DNA of 64,000 bases from Synaphobranchus kaupii (lineage: Eukaryota; Chordata; Actinopteri; Anguilliformes; Synaphobranchidae), in NCBI GenBank assembly GCA_029718625.1, contig CM056379.1:64693626-64757625 (forward strand), given 5' to 3'. Numbering within the stretch: the stretch's first letter is position 1; each line of letters starts with the position of its first letter. Both the position numbers and the translations under genes were made by a program. The notes under the pieces are model-generated. The model worked only from the letters and a program-made list of their open reading frames with translations, did not search any database and had not been told where the DNA came from. Positions 32,650-45,499 of this stretch are shown here, one piece after another.

Positions 32650-34926
32650 GGGCACAGACTACTTCATAGGGACTTAGCTGGAGGTCGACTTGGAGAGCTA
32701 GCAGTTCCTCTGAAATTCCCAGAAAAGCCTCCCTGGCAGGACTAAGAGAGCACGGCAAACCACAGAGACATCTGGAAAATCATCAGCCGAGCAGGGACCG
32801 CAAACATGAAATTGGATCATACACATGCAGTTATGGGATCAGCATTTGTTCAATGGTGGACGCTACATCACATCCACAATAGGTGATGAGGTTAAAAATA
32901 AGTCAAAGGGGTGATCATCTGTTCAACCAATTTGTGAGGATGCGGTTGTCGTAAAAAGATATTGTTCTAATTTTTTATAATGATCTTCATATTCAAGTAT
33001 AATCTTATGCATGTCAGGAGGACAGGAATCCTAGACATTTTGTGGCCTTAAATCTCTAAAACCACCTTGGCAGAAGTTTGCTGTTCTGCCCAATTATTTA
33101 CATTATGTGCCTTGAGCACCTTTTAATCTTTCTTCCCCACTGCATTCATTCACCTGATAGATTCTAGTGTGCCAAAATAAATGTGACAAAAACATGTAGT
33201 TTTATTATTATTTCTTATTTATTTTTTTAAAACAGTCATTATATAATTTCCTTCTATCAACACTGTCTTCATTTTCTAAATTCGCAAAGTGAGCAATAAA
33301 AATTCTCCATTTACAATCCCTGCAAAGTCCCAATATTTCTGTGTGCCCATCTGAATCCAAGCTCCGCGTTAACAATGTAAAGTATTAAAAGCATAATGCC
33401 TCAAACTTCCTGTCGCCTCTTTTGCATAGACAGACATGTAAACCGACAATAGGATTTTATTAGAAGGGAAGAGTCTTTGTTAATTAAAGTCTGGGAAGAA
33501 GGAAGCAGGGCTGCCAGAGAACAGAAAGACCAACATGTGGAGCAGGCCTTGCGCATGGAGTGTGACTCCAGGTGCTCCCTCTCTTCTGTGGTCAGGTTCT
33601 GAAATCCACAACCAGACGCGGCGCATATCAACGCTTCAGGCCCTGCGGGCCCCAGCTTGCGTTTGCGAGCGCCCTTTCGGGAGGACGGTGGGGCGGCAGT
33701 GCCGGTCCAGAAACTTGGAAGGAGACAGGGCGGGGCGTCTCAGCGGGCGCTAGGGTCAGGTGCGGTAGGGCGAGATGTGGCCCAGCTGTGCTAGGTCTTG
33801 AGTTTCTCTCTGAGCTGGTCCACGAGGACTTTCTGACCTTGAACGGATCTATTTCTGAAGGCAAAAAAGGCTCGCCTGTGACTTAAAACAGCCTTACAAG
33901 GGAGTCAGAATCCATCTGCCTCCAGACACTGTGCTACCAGCCTATCAAATATTCAGGGGTTACGGTACACTGTGACAGAATAAGAACCAGATACATAGAG
34001 AGGGAGAGAAAGGACACAAATCAATACAGCACTAGAGCTGAACAAATGTGCAGGAAAGACAAGAAAAGTATTGGGATGGCAGGTATGCCATCCGCCAAGT
34101 TACAGCTTGGTGGGGCACGCCCCATACCTATACAGCACCAAGAGTTTGGCGCTTTTCAGGGTTTCCTACAGAAATAACCACAATGACCACAGCCCTTAAA
34201 AACATTAAAGACAAGCTGAAATCAAAATTCACTTTTTCATAAATTTAGTCAATTCTGAGTAACCACACGAACATGTGTAAAAGTATACATTCCAAAAAAT
34301 TCTTAAAATTGTAATACCTGTGTATTTTCACAACAAAGTTTTTTCCCCTCCATTTCCTGGAAAATGATTTCACTTTGAATTTTATGTCATGAAGTACCAA
34401 CGGGCGTGCATCAAAATTGGAACCAATAGTGTCATTCAAATATATCTTTCCATTTTCTGTTCTCCTCCAATCAACGTCCTTTTCACGCCGCGGTGCGCAT
34501 TTATCCCCTCCCCCTCCCAACCTGCTGGTATAAATTTTTTTACAGTCTATGAGATTTACAGTGTGCTGCTACTTGCAATTTTGACCAAATTAGTCTAGTA
34601 ATATGGAGACTTTAATGACACAATTCCGCATCTCCGAAAAGTTCTTTTGCATCTGTATGCAAATCTGTATTGCGTATCTCCGTAAAAAAAATGTATGCTT
34701 GTAAAATTGATTTGCATACCTGTGATTAAACTTTGTGGTTGTAGCCACCTTTTTTGTTAAGCCATTTACAACTATTTTTAAGCCATTTACGACTACAAAT
34801 CAGAAATACAAGTGCACAAACTGAATCTGCGTGCACGCAGAATTCTGGGATTTTTGACAGCCTTATCTCGCTCTCGAGTTTTGTTAGCTTGTAAAAGCGT
34901 TTTGTATGCTCGTAGGAGTTTTGTGT
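32650..34926. other. No gene recognised
   Basis: Unique-looking DNA. 33530-33890 is GC-richer and open in several overlapping frames on both strands, so none stands out as coding. No repeat ends were found. Confidence 0.45.
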
Positions 34927-34934
34927 CTGTGAAC

Positions 34935-35228
34935 AGAGTTGCCAAGTCCGCTTATTTTTTCCCCCCCGAAGTCGCTTGAAAAAACCAGAAGTTGCAGGTT
35001 GCGGTTTTTTGGGCTTGTTTTAAAAATATGATTGTTGGGAACATCTAACAAGCGACTTTTGTATCTATTTTCCACAATGCATTGAATGACACTGTCTGCT
35101 CACTAGTCTGGCTCACTGGTTTTAATCATTTTATTATAAATATGTGGCCATAATAGTGTTGGGCTAGTTTTGGGCTTGTTTTTGAAGGTGAGGTTGCTCA
35201 TTTGTCTCGCAAGAGTTGGCAACACTTT
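34935..35228. mobile_element. Short hAT-type MITE
   Basis: The left end AGAGTTGCCAAGTCCGC and the complement of the right end (AGTGTTGCCAACTCTTGCG) form a short imperfect TIR. A perfect 8-bp duplication CTGTGAAC flanks it (34927-34934 and 35229-35236). GGGCTTGTTTT recurs in the same direction inside. There is no coding sequence. Confidence 0.75.
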
Positions 35229-35236
35229 CTGTGAAC

Positions 35237-38200
35237 AGCCAAAGATTTACCCTCTTTGGAACAGCTCACTTCGCAAGCAAAGTGGCGGGACCACAGCCAC
35301 TATTTCCCCGAAGTATCATTGGCTGGATTTGGCTGTCAATCAAATCGCAAATTACTTGCCTAGCTAGGTTTTCTGTGTCGTCAGATCTGTAATGTTGCGA
35401 TTTCGTAGTTAAACATTATTGAAAAATTATTTTCTGGTTTGTAGAAAGTACATCAGAAAGTTCAATACGTTTGTTTAGGAAGTCACGAAAGGAGAGACAT
35501 GGATATCACAACAACATTTTGTTAGTGACAATGGTCTGTATCTAGCCTTCCTAGTGTTATGTTAAACAAGGCTACAGCGGGTTTGTTACCGTTAAAACGC
35601 CAAGTTTTTACGAAGTAACCTAATGTTAGCTAAGTCTATAGATCATCGCCTGACATTTGAGGCAAAATGTTTGTGTGTTCACCTGTGTGTATGCATCTTT
35701 CTAGATTTAATTATGCTTCAAGAATTTATACATTATCCATACTCATAACAAACACATTAGCTACAAAAAGACATGATATCTCAACAAAAAACTTTTTCAA
35801 TGTACAAATGAATGAACAAATTCTCTTCAGATGGTAAGATGAAAAAACACATGGCCAAGTTAGATTAAATAATTTAGGAAACATTGGGTAGCATTGCTTT
35901 GGAATAAAGCATGTTTAATTTGTGTGAGCTAAGATAGTCGGTATCGTTTGTTGTAACTTGGCCTCATTTTGATATCAATACTTTTAATGGCAAACCTAGA
36001 CTTTGTTAGTTTTATTATATACAGTGCTTTAACTAACTTGGCATTTTTGTATGTTGAAAACGCTTTTTGTTGAGATCCTATATGCCAGAGGAACAATGGA
36101 CAACCTCATATAGTTCCAGCCAGGACTTTAACCCTGTGAGTGGTTTGGTTCTAATTCCATTCATGTTGCCACAGACAAAGAATTAACCTGTGGTCCAAGT
36201 GAGACACAGGCTTCAGAAATGACACAATTCCAGCTGTTGCAATGTGAAATCCAATGGGATGCTGGTTCCATTTTGCTGACGTTTTTGCACATGTCTTGAC
36301 TACAGAGCCTCTGAAGGCCCTGAAGTTGCTTCCATTTCATTGGAAGGGTCTCAGGAAAGAGACAAATCGGTTAGACATGCACAATGAATTATGCATCCTT
36401 GAAAAACATCCAAGTGCAGTAATTCGTCAAGACCTTGCTCCTTTCTCGTCTCAACTGTTACTCTTCGATCTTCTACACAAATGTTTGTGAAGTTTGTTGT
36501 TCTTTTAATTCCTTTTCATTTGCTTGTTAATAACAGCACATTTAATTCTGAATGGTGAGGTGCAGACGAGTGCTAATGCACATTTTGAGCAACTAATTGA
36601 TAATTAGTCTTGCCCGGCCGCCCGGGCTCTATGCTTTTTGTAGTTTGGTAATAAATACTCAGATTGTGGGGGTTTTTTTGTTGCAATTTTGTTTTTCTCC
36701 CCAGACTCTTTGTTACAGGCTTCGCTGCCCCTCTGTCAGTGGAAATGCTCTTGAGAACAAGATGACCTTACAGTACGTCACCTCTCCTTTTTAAGGGGAT
36801 TTGCTGTAAAGATAATGCTGCAGGTGTTGATATAATCAGCAGACAGATTTGGCAGGCTGGGCAGGAGAAGTTAAGAGCTTGTGTGAGTGCACAATCACTG
36901 ACATCAAAGATTCTCTAGTTACGAAGATACGACAACGGTCGCTTTACAGCCATGTAAAATGTGTCGGTGTCTGGTCTGCTTAAGGGGCCGATGCCCTGCG
37001 TTCACGCGGTGCGCTCACAGGGGGGACATGCTTACATCAGAGAGGAGAGTACGTTTTCTCGCTACCATTTTGGTTTGGATGTCACCAAAGAGAGCATAGT
37101 GAAATTAACACCCCAAATGATTCAGGAATGAATTGAAGGTTGGATATAGGGTTGGATACAGTTCACTTTCAGTTCAGTAAATTCGGGAGTAGCCCTACAT
37201 TAAAAAACGATTGGCAAAAGAACCGCACCAAAAATGTCAAAATTCGCATTAATTAGGCTACTTCCACCGGAGCCTGCATATTTCTCGACACAGACAAAGA
37301 CGAGGGGAAAACAACGGATCCTTTTTGGAGAAAAAATCACCCCTAATTAGTGAGATGCCGATTCACACGGGACTACTCTTATCAGGCTTTATGAAAAATA
37401 TCAGCAAAGCTATGATTGCATTAATACTATAGAGCTGATAAAGCACTATTCAAACATTGTTTTAGCTAGCTAGCTGCATAACAATGTCTATGAAATATCT
37501 TTGAATGCAAAGGTATATTTCCTACGTTGAATCATCCTTTGGAAAGTTAAAGACAGACACCAAAGTGCCTTGCCTATTATTGCAGCCTCCCGCCGAGCAC
37601 AATTTCTGCATTTTTTTATTCTGTACCAGAAATAGCCTGCCACATGCAGCAATTAGAGAGGATCTTTGCAGCAAAGTTTTCAGCGATATACTATTTTCCC
37701 GCTCTATTTAACTAGAAAATATGTCTGTGATGGAATTTACAGTAGCTAGCTAGCTGCTGCAGTCAGTTAATTCACTATTGTACACATAGGCGTGCCATTG
37801 GCATTGTCAGCAGTGCCTATTTGACCAAATGACAAGCAAACACACACACACACACATATGCAATGTAAGGTTATAGACATTATTTGTCTAAAGATGTTTA
37901 TGCATTTAATACGATATCAAGAAGCTGCTTTGTATCTGACGTAACGTTAACGCTAGCCTGCAAGAGATTTCTCACACAAATAGGCGCAGACGTCAAACAA
38001 AGTTAATTCTCTAAAAAACGACTTATCTCACAAATTCAATTAGTTAAATTAGGGTGTGATTCCTATATACACCTCATTTATATCGACAAATGAATGGCAC
38101 ACATATCAAACATTGTAACAAAACGATATAAGCAAGACAAGCCGACATTTGGAAAATTCCCCGTTGACTCCAATGCATTCAGACCATACTGTATAAAAAT

Positions 38201-39001
38201 AGATTCAGACCAGATTCTTGTCTGCTTATTTGCTTCACGTGGACTGCTTCACAGCCTCGCTCAGGCCCCGCCCACAACATGTTTTAGCCCAGAGATTCCG
38301 TCTCAATAGAGACTCATATAGGAGAGCGGAGGGAGGAGGTCTCAATACCCTCTCTGCTGACATTCTCTGCCAAGTGGAGGAATGCTGACCCTGCATCAAA
38401 AGCCATAACAGCGCAAAACAATACATGCAGTGATTCGCTACATAAACGAATCTTCTAAAATACAATCATAGGGAAAATTACGCATTTGGCAATTGAAAAT
38501 GTTCAGATATCACATTAGGAATGCATATTCTAAACAAACTGTCCTTTTAAGGTCAAATCGTAAGCTCCTTACAATGTTTAGACTTGAAAATTGGTAGTCC
38601 TATTTCTGTAAATTGTTCTTTATTTCAAATCTTATGTACTTATGTACTCTGTCCCTCCCAATAAAAAAAATCATTCTCCTTCATGTTTGCATGCTTCTTC
38701 TGAGCTACTGGGCAGATCCAAACATTATTCCTGAAAATAAGGGAATTGTTTACACTTCATTGTCAGCATTTAAAAGCAAACATAAGAGAGGTTATGCTAT
38801 AGTTAAACTGAAAGGTCAAGTGCTTACATGCAACTGAAAACCATAGAAATGAAATACCAGGTACCATCAAAGATGAGTCATGTGGTTGTTATGCTCAATT
38901 AAAATGAGTTACATTTGTAAACACAGAGGTCTATGACAGATCTCCAAGTACATTGCCTAGTGTACCTCTAAAACCCTGGTTTTAATACTCACCTATATGA
39001 A
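35237..39001. other. No gene recognised
   Basis: The longest stretch without identified elements. It contains a short CA microsatellite (about 37838-37856), AGCTAGCTAGC runs near 37465 and 37745, and a GC-rich patch at 36605-36630 (GCCCGGCCGCCCGGGC). The open frames here are short and carry no domain. Confidence 0.5.
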
Positions 39002-40630
39002 CAGTCAAGCCGGAAAGTCTGCATACTCTTTCACCTTCTCCACGTTTTATTACGTTACAGACATATTCTACAATAGATTGAGTTCATTTTTTGTCTCACA
39101 AAATAGCCCATCATGACAAAGTGAAAACAGGTTTTTAGACATTTGTGCTAATTTATTAAAAATCAAAATGTAAAATATCATATGTACACAAGTGTGCACA
39201 CCCTTTGATATGACACCCAAAAGTGAGCTGAGATGCATTTTGTTTCCACTGATACTGCTTGAGATGTTTCTACAACTTAATTGGAGTCCACCTGTGATAA
39301 ATTCAATTGATTGGACATGATTGGGGATTGCCAACACCTGCCTATATAAGGTCCCACAGTTGACAGTGCATGTCAGAGCAAACTCCAAGCCATGGGGTCA
39401 AAGGAATTATCTGCAGACCTCAGAAACAGGATTGTGTCAAGGCATAGATCTGGAGAAGGGTACGGAAAAATCTCTGCAGCTTTACAGGTCCCAAAGAGCA
39501 CAGTGGCCACCATCATTCGTAAATGGAAGAAGTTTGGAACCACCAAGAATCTTCCTAGACCTGGCCGCCCGGCCAAACTGAGCAATCGGGGAAGACGGGC
39601 CTTGGCCAGGGAGGTGAGCAGGAACCCGAGGGTCACTCTGACAGAGCTCCAGCGTATACTTGTGGAGATGGGAGAACCTTTCAGAAGATCAACCATCCAG
39701 GCAGCACTCCACCTATCAGGCCTTTATGGTAGAGTGGCCAGACGGAAGCCCCTCCTTAGTAAAAGGCACATCACAGCCCGCTTGGAGTTTGCCAAAAGGC
39801 ACCTAGAGGACTCTCAAACCATGAGAATCAAGATTCTCTGGTCTGATGAAACCAAAATTGAACTTTTTGGCCTGAATACCAAGCGTCACGTCTGGAGGAA
39901 ACCAGGCACCGCTCATCACCTGGCTAATACCATCCCTACAGTGAAGCATGGCGGTGGCAGCATCATGATGTGGGGATGTTTTTCAGCAGCGGGAACGGGG
40001 CGACTAGTCCTGATAGAGGAAAAGATGAATGCAGCTAAGTACACCGAGATCCTTGAAGAAAACCTGCTCCAGAGCGCTCTGGACCTCAGACTGGGGCGAA
40101 GGTTTACCTTCCAACATGACAACTACCCGAAGCACACAGCCAAGAGAACAAAGGAGTGGCTTCGGAGAAAGTCTGTGCATGTCCTTGAGTGGCCCAGCCA
40201 GAGCCCAGACCTGAATCCAATTGAACATCTGTGGAAAGAGCTGAAAATGGCTGTGTACCGACGCTCCCCATCCAACCTGACGGAGCTTGCAAGGATATGC
40301 CAAGAGGAATGGGCAAAAATGTCCAGAAACAAGTGTGCCAAGCTCGTAGCTTCTTTCCCAAGACGCATTGAAGCTGTAATCGCTGCCAAAGGTGCAGCAA
40401 CCAAGTATTAGGCTAAGGGTGTGTACAGACATGTAACCCCTAAATAACCTATTTTTGTCAGTAAAATAAAATTGCATATTTTCTAAAAACCTGTTTTCAC
40501 TTCGTCATTATTGGCTATTGTGTGTAGATGTTTGAGACAAAAAATGAACTCAATCTATTGTAGTATAAGTCTGTAACGTAATAAAACGTGGAGAAGGTGA
40601 AAGGAGTGTTCAGACTTTCCGGCTTGACTA
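39002..40630 (+). mobile_element. Tc1-like element, open-frame copy 2
   Basis: Same family as 24755-26399: CAGTCAAGCCGGAAAGTCTG at the left, complement at the right, TIRs of about 150 bp. The flanking TA is kept at the right (40631-40632), but the left reads AA (39000-39001) and the last base of the right terminus is changed (CTTGACTA), so the outer ends have begun to decay. The transposase frame is open (39392-40411). Confidence 0.95.
39392..40411 (+). CDS. Tc1-family transposase (DD34E), full-length frame
   Basis: The protein is 339 residues, the normal length for Tc1 transposases, which cut and paste the element at TA sites in the nucleus. Residues 1-115 carry the two helix-turn-helix DNA-binding parts with the basic linker GRPAKLSNRGRRA between. 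The DDE catalytic domain follows: D152 in SDETK, the glycine-rich GGGSIMMWGCFSA, D243 in HDNYPKHTA and E278 in [11 protein letters not shown]; 34 residues separate the last two. The C-terminus KGAATKY is typical. One oddity: the usual DND at the second Asp reads DNY (Y245), while the dead copy at 25156 keeps DND, so activity may be impaired. The start is the first Met after the left TIR region. Confidence 0.95.
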   Translation: MGSKELSADLRNRIVSRHRSGEGYGKISAALQVPKSTVATIIRKWKKFGTTKNLPRPGRPAKLSNRGRRALAREVSRNPRVTLTELQRILVEMGEPFRRSTIQAALHLSGLYGRVARRKPLLSKRHITARLEFAKRHLEDSQTMRIKILWSDETKIELFGLNTKRHVWRKPGTAHHLANTIPTVKHGGGSIMMWGCFSAAGTGRLVLIEEKMNAAKYTEILEENLLQSALDLRLGRRFTFQHDNYPKHTAKRTKEWLRRKSVHVLEWPSQSPDLNPIEHLWKELKMAVYRRSPSNLTELARICQEEWAKMSRNKCAKLVASFPRRIEAVIAAKGAATKY

Positions 40631-42044
40631 TATTGTTTTCCACTGGTTTTATTTTATTAATTTTTTCTCCGCCTGTTTGCAAAATTTCCCGTGAGATGGT
40701 ACATCTTAGAGACTTGAAACGTGGCACACTCATCATAAATGAATGACATGAAGAGTGTTTATAATCTTACTGCAATCAGCCTCATGGTGGCGCAAATATA
40801 ATATTCTGGGCTATAACTTTTGAACCGTTTGGCCTGTCTTCAAAATTCTTTTTGCCTCAGATTCCTTGGCTCATTCATTGGCACAACTTTAGGCCATTAG
40901 GACCAATGAGATCCGCCATATTAAATCTTTTGCAAATTTGCATTTTGTGAAAAACCTTTAAAATCTATCTCCTCTGAGACCATTTGACATATCAACATGC
41001 AACTCACAACACCAGTTTGTTCAGGGGACGGTCCTCTAAAAAGTTACTATAAAAGACGCTGATAGTCCAAATATCCTGACCGCAGTTAGCCAATAAAACC
41101 TGTTGTGGGCATGGCTAGTCACAAAAATGCTTCAATGGATATTTCATTAATAATATTCCATCTAAAGTATTCAAATGGTGACGCTATAGAACATAATATA
41201 TATTTTTAAATTCATAAATCCATTAAAAATCACCATTATCTTTTAGACATTTAAAACTTGCTGCAGTGATCAATTTCGTCATCTGGAACATATGTATGTA
41301 CCATATATGTCGCTGCCATCTTGGATTGGCCGCCATTATGGAAATGCTATTACCATTTCCCTCTGTCCCCGGTTTTGGCCTAACCACAAAACTAACAACT
41401 ATTAAACTTAGCACTGTAGTAGGAGGTCGTTTAATATGACCACACAGAGATTTTGGCACAGATTGGCCACTTGGTGGCACTGTAACTGTCATTTGAATTT
41501 CCAATATTCAAATAATCATAACTTCTGCCCCTTTGCAGATAGAGACTTACATTCTACATCAGAAGATGCGTCTCCCCATGGACAAATCAATTGCTTAGGA
41601 GTCATAAGGTCCACCATTTTGTATTTTCAGCCATTTTTTATTTATTGAAAAACCTTTAAAAAACATCTCCCCCATAGAGTGTTTGATCTATCAACATGGA
41701 ACTATCACCAATGTGTTAAGATAAAGGTACTTTTAAAAGTTAATATAAAGAAATCAGATATTTCAAACAACATGGCTGCAGTAAGCCAATAAAAATGGAT
41801 GTGGGCATGGACATGGTTTACCACAGTAATGCTAATAACTAATGATTTGAAGCATATTGATGAAATCTGGTAGCTATATTAGCACTCACATCAAGAGCTA
41901 AACTATAAACTATTGGCCAAATTGAAGAAAATAGTGGCACTATAGAGCATAATATATATTTTTAATTCATAAATTCAGGAAAAATCTCTGTTGTGTTTTA
42001 AACATTGAAAATGTTGTGTAGTAATCAATCACTGGGCCACCACA

Positions 42045-42117
42045 GGGTATCCGCTATGGCTTAGTGGTAAGAGCAATGGCTTGGGATGTGGCAGACCCGG
42101 GTTCCATCCCCACCAGG
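42045..42117 (+). repeat. tRNA-like SINE head, copy 1
   Basis: TATGGCTTAGTGGTAAGAGC fits a pol III A box and GGGTTCCATCC a B box with one change. The spacing is right for a tRNA-derived head and it ends CCCACCAGG-like. It is not a functional tRNA gene: I could not fold a proper acceptor or anticodon stem. Confidence 0.6.
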
Positions 42118-42363
42118 TAAGCCCACAGAAGGTTACCTTTCCTTTCAATAAAAACAATATGCAGTTTCTTATGCTTTTCATACTTAATAATGTTCTTTTC
42201 ACATTTTCGCAAACTCCAAAGGCAAAGAAATTGAACTATATTAACTATTCACTGTTTCACTAGTACTTAAATGAGTGAAACAAATAAAGTTTTAATGACG
42301 TTATTCTTTTTCCTGCCAAATTCTAAAATCAAAAATGCTCCATACCCTCAAATAATTGTTGAT

Positions 42364-42441
42364 GGGTACAACATCTGCAATAGCTTTGTGGTTAGAGCGA
42401 TTGCCTTTGATGTGGGAGACCTGTGTTCAAATCCCACCAGG
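42364..42441 (+). repeat. tRNA-like SINE head, copy 2
   Basis: TAGCTTTGTGGTTAGAGCGA and TGTTCAAATCCCACCAGG match copy 1 at 42045 in layout, with A- and B-box-like blocks, about 320 bp downstream. Confidence 0.6.
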
Positions 42442-42814
42442 TACCAAAGGTTGCATTTCAACAAAACAAAACAACATAACACTTTCTTATGCTTTTCACA
42501 TCTACAAATCTTATTTTCACATTAATGGGGTAGGAAACACTAAAACACATTTTTTGAGTTAATATCTAGGCATTGCCTCAGATGGAAGAGAACAATATTA
42601 TGCATTACATCATTGTTACCACCCCCAATTAAATACACTCCTGAGAAGCTATGGCCATGTCTATTTGACAATCGTTATTGTTAAGTTAGTTGTTGTTCCT
42701 GTTAGCCTATAGTCTCTTTCAATGAATTAGCTTTTTTCCAATTCTGCTAGTTATATTAGCAACTTTACGTTAGTTTTTTCAATTCTAGTATTTTCAATTT
42801 ACTAGCAACGAGCG

Positions 42815-43134
42815 ATGGGTCGCAAGTGTGCTTTCTCTGGGTGCAAGAACATCAGAGGATTACATGCTTTCCCGAGCGATCCGGAGAGAGTCGTAGCCTA
42901 CTCTGGCTGCGCATTTTCGGTCTGGCGCTCTGGCACCAATGACCAGCACCGCTTTCATGTGGCATGTTTGTGTGCAACAAGCATTTTTTGTGGGACTGTT
43001 ATGAGAACTATGCCCAGGTTGAATTGGGGTATGCTGGCCAACATCACCTTAGACTGAAGGAAGATTCGGTACCTAGCCCTTCTGATATTTCTCCCTCCAA
43101 ATGCATTAAAGAGATACTGCAGAGCCTTTTCTAA
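42815..43134 (+). pseudogene. THAP-domain protein relic
   Basis: The frame starts MGRKCAFSGCKNIRGLHAFP, which is the C-x4-C start and HxFPxDPE motif of a THAP (C2CH) DNA-binding domain. After SDPE one frame change is needed. The other frame then reads LLWLRIFGLALW, a stop at 42939, VCNKHFLWDCYENYAQVELG and LKEDSVPS, matching the THAP pattern VC..HF...CF.NY and the helix after it. THAP domains occur in host regulators and in P- and Kolobok-type transposons; I cannot tell which this came from. The frameshift and the internal stop make it a pseudogene. Confidence 0.65.
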
Positions 43135-43592
43135 GGCCTTTTTTACCGCTTCAATTTGAACTGGAACTCGTGAGTAGGTGTGGTCATATGACGATGATGC
43201 CACGTAGTCATATTATGAATATTCATACGGTCAAGGAGTGAAAGGGTGTGTTGATATAAGTCGTAATATTAACGGTAGCAGTAATACAGAGCAATTCGCA
43301 TTTGAACTTGAACTAGCTAGTTAGCAGTACAAGGGTCTCAGTCTCAAAGAGGAAAAAAAAAACGTTGGTCTCTGCTTTTATACCACGTGCCCAGCCGAGA
43401 CCACCCTAGGATCGCCTCAACTCAAATCTCGTGACGTCACAAACCCCCGGAAACCAGCGTATTGGTAAGCCTACACAGTAACTCAGAAAACACCCATTTT
43501 GACTAAACATGAGATTTTCGGACAAAAACAGTTGTGTATGATCATAATCTAACCCAAAACATCGGTTTTCAACGGGAAAAGTTGGTTTTTGA

Positions 43593-44320
43593 ATAAATGA
43601 ATGAATGAATGAATGAATGAATGAATGATCTTTATTGTCATTGTACAGGTACAACGAAATTGAAATACAGAACCCTAGGTGCCAAATGTAACATAATACT
43701 AAACAATATAAAAACAACAATGAGACATAAATAGACATAAATAGAGAATAGACATAAATAGAGAATATCAGAGTAGGTGTAAAATATAAAAATAACCGGT
43801 AGGTAATCTGGGCATCTATATACATATGGAAGTAAGCATGGATATAAACCTATAACATATTGCACGGAAGTAGACATGGATGTAAACATATTGCACAACG
43901 TATTTTTTATTGAATATTGCACTCTTCCTCTGTTATTGCACAGTAGTAGTAGTATTAGTAGTATTAGTAGTGTTTATTTATACCTTAGCGGCGTTAAGTG
44001 CACTTATGGCCCTGGGGAAGAAGCTAAACTTGAGTCTGTTAGTCCGGGTGGGCATGGTACTGAAGCGCCTGCCTGAGCGCAGCCGTACAAAGTGTCTGTT
44101 GCCAGGGTGAGATGGGTCCTTGAGGATCTTGACTGCCTTCTTAACACAGCGAGAGTGGTACAGTTCTTCCAAGGAGGGGAGAGGGCACCCGATGATCTTT
44201 TGGGCCGTGTTTACGACCCTCTGGAGCGCTCTCCTCTCTGCGGCAGTGCAGCTGAGGAACCACACGCAGATACAGTAGGTGAGGATGCTCTCTACGGAGC
44301 AGCTCACCTACTGCATCTGC
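43593..44320 (-). pseudogene. LINE 3' end, minus strand, 5'-truncated
   Basis: On the minus strand a 109-codon frame (44307-43978) reads SVESILTYCICVWFLSCTAA, ERRALQRVVNTAQKIIG, PLPSLEELY, SRCVKKAVKILKDPSHPGN and FFPRAISALNAAKV. This is the conserved C-terminal tail of a fish non-LTR retrotransposon ORF2. A 3' UTR of about 380 bases follows (TAATACTAC repeats, then TGCAATATG words) and ends with CAATGACAATAAAGATCATT and a (GAAT/CATT) tail at 43593-43628. The RT core is missing because of 5' truncation at about 44320. The clade is uncertain. Confidence 0.85.
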
Positions 44321-44324
44321 AGTA

Positions 44325-45499
44325 TCACTTTAAGTTAAGTGTACAGCGTCACCTTACTAACGTTGCCTTGTTAACGTGATGTTGTCTTGTAGCCTCAAAG
44401 CTATTTAGCCTACTTGAGTTGTTTGTGTATGGATAACCGTAGTTAACTGACCAGTGGTATTTGTTTTGCGTATTGTATTAGCTATAGCTAGCTATGTTTC
44501 ACATCATAGCTTACGGTTTGATACTGCGTTGTCAATCTTACTGGCCTGGGGTCTGCATTACGACGCAGGACTAATGTTTCAGAGTTAGCTGGATAACAGT
44601 TAGCTAACTGCACTATCCGGAACCCCCCCCCAAGTCTGGAACATGTAACTTACTGAAGTAGCCTAAAAAGGGCTGTTCCAGCATAGGTTTGTTCATTCGT
44701 AGGTCCTCTTAAAAATGACTGTAAAGAAAGTGGATATTTCAAACTGCATTAAGCCAATAGTTGACATAGTACATGTGGAGGCTGCAAAAGCCCAGCTACG
44801 TCTCGTCTTCACCCAAAGCCTGAGTGCAGAGAAACCCACCTGCCGACAATTCAGTGCAATTAGCCGTCGCAACTGCCGTCCTGCATGTTCGAGCAAACAA
44901 GCCTATTCACTGCCCTCGCATTCTCCCTAACATTCTTTATTTTGTGCATCAAGAAGTAAACGTGAGTACAGTTATTTATTACTAACGCAGCGGTTATGTT
45001 GAACTTCCAAGTTGAAAGGAGACAAAGTTAAGTGACGTGAAATGATGGTCACAATTTATTTAAGAATGTGAAGAGATTTTATAGGTAGGCTACTTTTAAT
45101 ACGTTTCAAAAACTTAAACCGCAGAATTAATAACTTGGACAACTTGGCAGAACTGTTCATATTTCAGAAACCTGAATGGTAAGCTAATGCTCCTAGCTGT
45201 TATACATTTTGAGAGAATTGAGTGCAGTTGGGTTAAGCTGCGTTTTCCTAGCAGGCTCAGCAAAATTCCACCTGTAGCCAAACACAGTATCTTAACTAGT
45301 AGCCCCAACAGCAGTGCGGACGTTTAAAGGCTATGAACGGTTCACCCGTAATCCATACTTTTATCGAGCTATATGCAATAATTTCAATACAAACTAGTGG
45401 TTCCTAAAATACACCCCCGGCCAGTGGCATCAGTGCTGAGCACGTGTTGCAGGGTCAGAGCAAATAAGTTTGTGGCGCCGCAAAATGGCTCTACAGAAA
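44325..45499. other. No gene seen
   Basis: Unique-looking DNA; 44560-44630 has GTTAGCTAAC words. The small frames at 44693-44930 on both strands have no domain. Confidence 0.5.

Larger units (their letters stand above)
40770..42560. repeat. Direct-repeat block with tRNA-like heads
   Basis: The text GTGACGCTATAGAACATAAT plus ATATATTTTTAAATTCATAAAT at 41170 recurs at 41928 with few changes, and GAAAAACCTTTAAAA, ATCTCC, TTTGAYMTATCAACATG, AGCCAATAAAA and GTGGGCATGG recur in the same order, giving a period of about 750 bp. Two tRNA-like segments follow (42045, 42364) with similar downstream text (TTTCTTATGCTTTTCA). No coding frame. It is probably a tandemly arranged repeat family ending in SINE-like parts. 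Confidence 0.55.

Noticed and set aside
42045..42441. Two candidate tRNA genes
   Set aside because: They have A- and B-box-like blocks but no proper cloverleaf and lie in a repeat block, so I list them as SINE heads.
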